NCBI GenBank assembly: GCA_937891135.1
Contig: CALAFB010000039.1
Coordinates: forward strand, 1-15,196
Direction: 5' to 3'
Length of the DNA stretch: 15,196 nt
From: an uncultured Elusimicrobium sp.
GTDB taxonomy: Bacteria; Elusimicrobiota; Elusimicrobia; Elusimicrobiales; Elusimicrobiaceae
Shown here: one piece after another, positions 12,370-15,196 of the stretch
Layout of the letters: the number at the start of each line of letters is the position of its first letter
Position numbering within the stretch: position 1 is the stretch's first letter
Notes under the pieces: model-generated
What the model was told of the DNA's origin: nothing
The model's input: the letters and a program-made list of their open reading frames with translations, nothing else
Databases searched by the model: none
Made by a program: the position numbers and the translations under genes

Positions 12370-13716
12370 TTAATCTTTTCTGTTTGTTGGTAAACTAGTG
12401 CCGTGCAGGGTTGCCTTGCCGCGCAGTTTTCTATGATAGGTTACCGCAAAACGGTGGACCTCATCACGGATTTCCATGAGCAAATTTAACGCCGGGTCTC
12501 CCAGGGGCAGTTTGATGCTTTCATCAGCCCCGGGCAGATAAATTCCTTCGTGCGTTTCGGCCAGCGCAATAAACGGGATAAACATATCTGCCCGTTCAAA
12601 CGCGTTGAACGCCGCGTGAATTTGGCTCTTACCGCCGTCTAACAAAATTAAATCAGGGATTTGGGACGGGTTGCGCTTTAGTTGGCGCAGGCGGCGGTAC
12701 ACGCTTTCTTCCATCATGGCAAAATCGCTGCCGCCTTTATCCGGCATTTTGGTTTTGATTTTAAAGCGGCGGTAATGTTCGTGGTTTTTTTCGCCGTTTA
12801 CAAAGCACACCATACAGCCCACAGCTTCGCGCCCGAACAGGTGGGAGTTATCAAACGCCTCAATATGTGCGGGCAATTTTTTAAGCCCGATTACTTCGGC
12901 CAGGCGTTTTAGTTTGTCCGTATTTTGCATCGCGGTGGTAATTTTTTCGTCCTTAAACCGGCCGACAAGTACGCGCTCTTTCATATGTTCCAGCGCGTGC
13001 AAAAAGTTGCGGTACACAGCGGCTTGTTCATATTCCAGTTTGTCCGAATGGGCGTGCATCAGTTGCGTTAAGGTTTCGGCCAAATTACCAAAATTTCCGT
13101 CTAAAAACGCCGCCATACGCCCGGCATTTTTCCGGTAATCTTCGTATGAAATTTTTCCCGCGCACGGGGCCGGGCATTGGCCCGTGTGATAATAAATGCA
13201 CGTGTTAATTTTAGTATCTGCCAGTTTTTTTTCGCGCGAAAAATTCCACTTACACGGCCGCAAAGGCGCATACCCGCTTTTCCACAAAAAGCGTAGTAAA
13301 CTTTTAATCATACTGGATTTAGGATACGGCCCATAATAGGCATTTTTATCCCCCCGCACCACGCGGCGCGTCAACTGCAAACGCGGGAAATCTTCCGCCA
13401 ACGTCAATTTTAAATACGGGTACGTTTTGCCGTCTTTGCCCAGGGAATTAAAAAACGGCTGGTATTGTTTAATGAGTTTTTCTTCCAACACAAGCGCGTC
13501 GCGCTCGCTGGCACAAGTAACATAATCAATCTTGGCGATAAGCGGCAACAAACTGGGCAGTTTCCACCCGCGCGAATATAAGTTGGATTCTTGGAAATAT
13601 TGTTTGACCCTATCGGACAAATTTTTTGCTTTGCCGATATAAATAATCGTGCCGGATTTATCGCGCATGATATAAACGCCGGGAGAGTTGGGTAAAATTT
13701 CAATACGGCAGTCCAT
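12370..13716 (-). CDS. uvrC: Excinuclease ABC subunit C lacking the C-terminal HhH domain
   Basis: The nuclease of nucleotide excision repair, cutting both sides of a lesion with UvrB. From the start used here it has 448 residues. The GIY-YIG domain (GVY at 13-15, YIG at 26-28, LEEKLIK downstream) makes the 3' cut. A Cys cluster (CIYYHTGQCPAPC) follows, then the UVR domain that binds UvrB (about 211-246). The RNase H-like domain, which makes the 5' cut, keeps Asp289 (FDNSH), Asp360 (LDGGK) and His421 (DEVHRFAVTYH). The protein stops 27 residues after that His, so the usual (HhH)2 DNA-binding domain is missing. ATG 13743 (SD-like AGAGAAGAG) is an alternative start, adding 9 residues. Confidence 0.92.
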   Translation of the reverse strand: MDCRIEILPNSPGVYIMRDKSGTIIYIGKAKNLSDRVKQYFQESNLYSRGWKLPSLLPLIAKIDYVTCASERDALVLEEKLIKQYQPFFNSLGKDGKTYPYLKLTLAEDFPRLQLTRRVVRGDKNAYYGPYPKSSMIKSLLRFLWKSGYAPLRPCKWNFSREKKLADTKINTCIYYHTGQCPAPCAGKISYEDYRKNAGRMAAFLDGNFGNLAETLTQLMHAHSDKLEYEQAAVYRNFLHALEHMKERVLVGRFKDEKITTAMQNTDKLKRLAEVIGLKKLPAHIEAFDNSHLFGREAVGCMVCFVNGEKNHEHYRRFKIKTKMPDKGGSDFAMMEESVYRRLRQLKRNPSQIPDLILLDGGKSQIHAAFNAFERADMFIPFIALAETHEGIYLPGADESIKLPLGDPALNLLMEIRDEVHRFAVTYHRKLRGKATLHGTSLPTNRKD

Positions 13717-13722
13717 ATACTC

Positions 13723-13728
13723 ATTATA
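13723..13728 (-). promoter_or_regulatory. Possible -10 box of uvrC giving a leaderless mRNA
   Basis: TATAAT on the minus strand ends 6 bases before the ATG at 13716. No -35 is seen. If the ATG at 13743 is used instead, this box would be inside the coding sequence and meaningless. Confidence 0.3.
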
Positions 13729-13861
13729 TAATAAGTGCCGCATACTCTTCTCTTTTGTAAGGCCGATGCTTGGGATTTCAAAAATCAGCCTACTGCGGGC
13801 TTTTTCCGGTGCTCTGCCAAACGGCACTGGCCAACAACGCGCGCGAATTGGAGCAAATGAC

Positions 13862-13890
13862 TTGACCCCTTTACACACAAAAAGTATAAT
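13862..13890 (+). promoter_or_regulatory. Strong sigma-70-type promoter of rpsT
   Basis: TTGACC at 13862-13867, a 17-base spacer and a perfect TATAAT at 13885-13890. The transcript would start near 13897, about 30 bases before the rpsT ATG. It is divergent from uvrC. Confidence 0.85.
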
Positions 13891-13927
13891 ATATACAACC
13901 GATTTTTAAACAGAGGTATATTAAAAC

Positions 13928-15196
13928 ATGGCAAAATTAAAAACGGGCCGCCACACCAGCGCCCTCAAAGCTCAGCGCCAAGCTGAAAAAAGAACTTCCG
14001 CCAACAAAGGGCTTACCAAAAAAGTCCGTGTGGCCACCAAAGCCGTAAAAACGGCTGCTGCTACCAAAGCAAAAACCTTGAAAGAGGATTTGAAAAAAGC
14101 GAATGCGTGCATTGATAAAGCCGCCAAAAAGAAAGTATGGCACATTGTTGCCGTGGCTTTATTTTATTTTGCTTTTGCATCGTATGCGGCGGTAATCAAT
14201 TTATTGGCGGTATGTTGGTTAGGCGGCGTGATTGCCGAATATTTAAAGACCAAGAGTTTCATCAAGGTGTTAAAGGCAAAGTTACCGGCGGTAGCGGATA
14301 TGGTTATTGCTTTAATCTTATTCAAACTGACATTATTGGTTTTGCCGTTAAGTTCTGACTATAACACCAAGACCATCGGTTTGAGTTATTGGCCGCACAA
14401 GTTAATGGAAACAATCACCGTGATGTTCGCTCAGTTTGTGGTGCCGACACCGTTTATGGAGCCGAAATACAAATATTTGCTGTTAGCAATAGGCGTATGC
14501 GGTATATGTTGCGGTGTGTATAAAGGCGGTATAAAGAAGATAATTCCCTGTGTGATTTTAGTATTGGGGATGTTATTTGCCTCAAAATTAGCCTTTTTTA
14601 TGGCGGATGAGCGCGGACAGGTTTTAGCGGAGATGGAGAATTTTGCCTATGTGCCGCGGCTTGATTTTTACGGTTTAGCGTATGTGTATGCGTTTGGTTT
14701 GGCGTTGTTGCTGAGCTATTATCCGAAGAAGTGGAAAAAATATGTATTAGGCTTAGCGATGATTGCGGTGTTTATGTCAGTGGTAAGGGATGTCTATGCC
14801 CAAAAGGTATGGAAGTTAGGATTTGACGCCGAGATGAAAGCGCATGAGCGGATTGTCGGCAGATTAGAGCAGATGCCTGAGTTTAGGGCTGGGCAGAAAT
14901 ATCGGCTGTTGCAAGTCGGCAGTTTGTCATTAAGAAAGAATTTTTATCGGGAGGTAAAGGGCGAAGAAACAAGTTTAGATTTATTAACGACATCGTTTAC
15001 GCCGCAGTATATGTCAAGGATTGTATATAACTTTTATTATCCGGAAGATATTTTTTACGATAACGCGAGTGTAAGAGATTTGTCGGAGAAGGGCAGAGAA
15101 TTTTTAAGAAATGCCAAAGTTTATCCGGCATTGGGTTCAATGTTCATAGACGGGGATATTGTGATAGTGGTATTGACCGAGGAAGGACTGGCAAAG
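13928..15196 (+). CDS. rpsT: Ribosomal protein S20 N-terminal part fused in frame to a GtrII-like membrane protein (incomplete at window end)
   Basis: Residues 1-72 are S20, a primary 16S rRNA-binding protein: basic and helical, starting MAKLKTGRHTSALKAQRQAE, with AGAGG at 13912-13916 upstream. The S20 ending expected after KKKVxH (H-K-N-x-A-A-R-K-type, about 15 residues) is missing. From about residue 73 (base 14144) the frame continues with no stop for 351 more codons, to the end of the window. That part has about seven hydrophobic segments to residue 290, then a soluble tail. It resembles the C-terminal half of GtrII-type glucosyltransferases (lipopolysaccharide or glycan glucosylation); this is moderate recognition, without the N-terminal half. 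Lys codons are 17 AAA:1 AAG before the junction and about 10:17 after. An assembly chimera is a serious alternative. Confidence 0.8.
   Translation, partial: MAKLKTGRHTSALKAQRQAEKRTSANKGLTKKVRVATKAVKTAAATKAKTLKEDLKKANACIDKAAKKKVWHIVAVALFYFAFASYAAVINLLAVCWLGGVIAEYLKTKSFIKVLKAKLPAVADMVIALILFKLTLLVLPLSSDYNTKTIGLSYWPHKLMETITVMFAQFVVPTPFMEPKYKYLLLAIGVCGICCGVYKGGIKKIIPCVILVLGMLFASKLAFFMADERGQVLAEMENFAYVPRLDFYGLAYVYAFGLALLLSYYPKKWKKYVLGLAMIAVFMSVVRDVYAQKVWKLGFDAEMKAHERIVGRLEQMPEFRAGQKYRLLQVGSLSLRKNFYREVKGEETSLDLLTTSFTPQYMSRIVYNFYYPEDIFYDNASVRDLSEKGREFLRNAKVYPALGSMFIDGDIVIVVLTEEGLAK

Noticed and set aside
14137..14358. Alternative 73-codon frame after the S20 junction, considered as evidence of a frameshift
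   Set aside because: The S20 frame itself stays open with membrane-protein composition for more than 1 kb, so no frameshift is needed.

Overview
The window looks like a chromosomal segment of a Gram-negative bacterium, probably an Elusimicrobiota gut lineage. This placement is from memory of the family, not a search. The support is two orphan type IV pilin-like genes of the short, Cys-containing kind that are scattered singly in those genomes, a KDO-pathway phosphatase (kdsC) implying lipopolysaccharide, and medium GC. Housekeeping genes dominate, and no prophage, CRISPR array or defence locus is visible.

Layout. 55-715: an IS200-type insertion sequence (tnpA only, hairpin at each end). 751-950: copy A of a structured repeat. 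1012-4860 (minus): kdsC, tmk, holB and then metG, the first three overlapping by 1-4 bases. 4970-5233 (plus): a small membrane protein with a strong terminator. 5304-6602 (minus): a nucleoside-type MFS transporter, divergent from yajQ (6803-7297, plus). 7428-8120 (minus): a pilin-like gene whose leader region is interrupted by palindromic repeats, with copy B of the structured repeat upstream (8173-8380). 8425-8901 (plus): an unknown membrane-anchored protein. 8955-10713 (minus): a phosphohexomutase and a lone receiver-domain protein, 1 base apart. 10838-11178 (minus): tmRNA. 11256-11666 (plus): a YacP-like NYN nuclease. 11805-12335 (plus): a second pilin. 12370-13716 (minus): a UvrC lacking its C-terminal HhH domain. 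13928 to the window end (plus): rpsT, whose reading frame runs without a stop into a GtrII-like membrane protein.

Functional themes: translation and ribosome rescue (metG, tmRNA, NYN nuclease, S20), replication and nucleotide supply (holB, tmk), repair (uvrC), envelope and sugar metabolism (kdsC, phosphohexomutase, GtrII-like part), nucleoside uptake and surface pilins.

Two points most deserve a second look. First, copies A and B share little primary sequence in their arms yet keep the same set of helices, with compensatory base changes and G.U pairs that favour the minus strand, so they are probably a structured RNA. Second, the S20 reading frame loses the S20 C-terminus and continues in frame into a membrane protein with clearly different codon use, which is either an assembly chimera or a real fusion.
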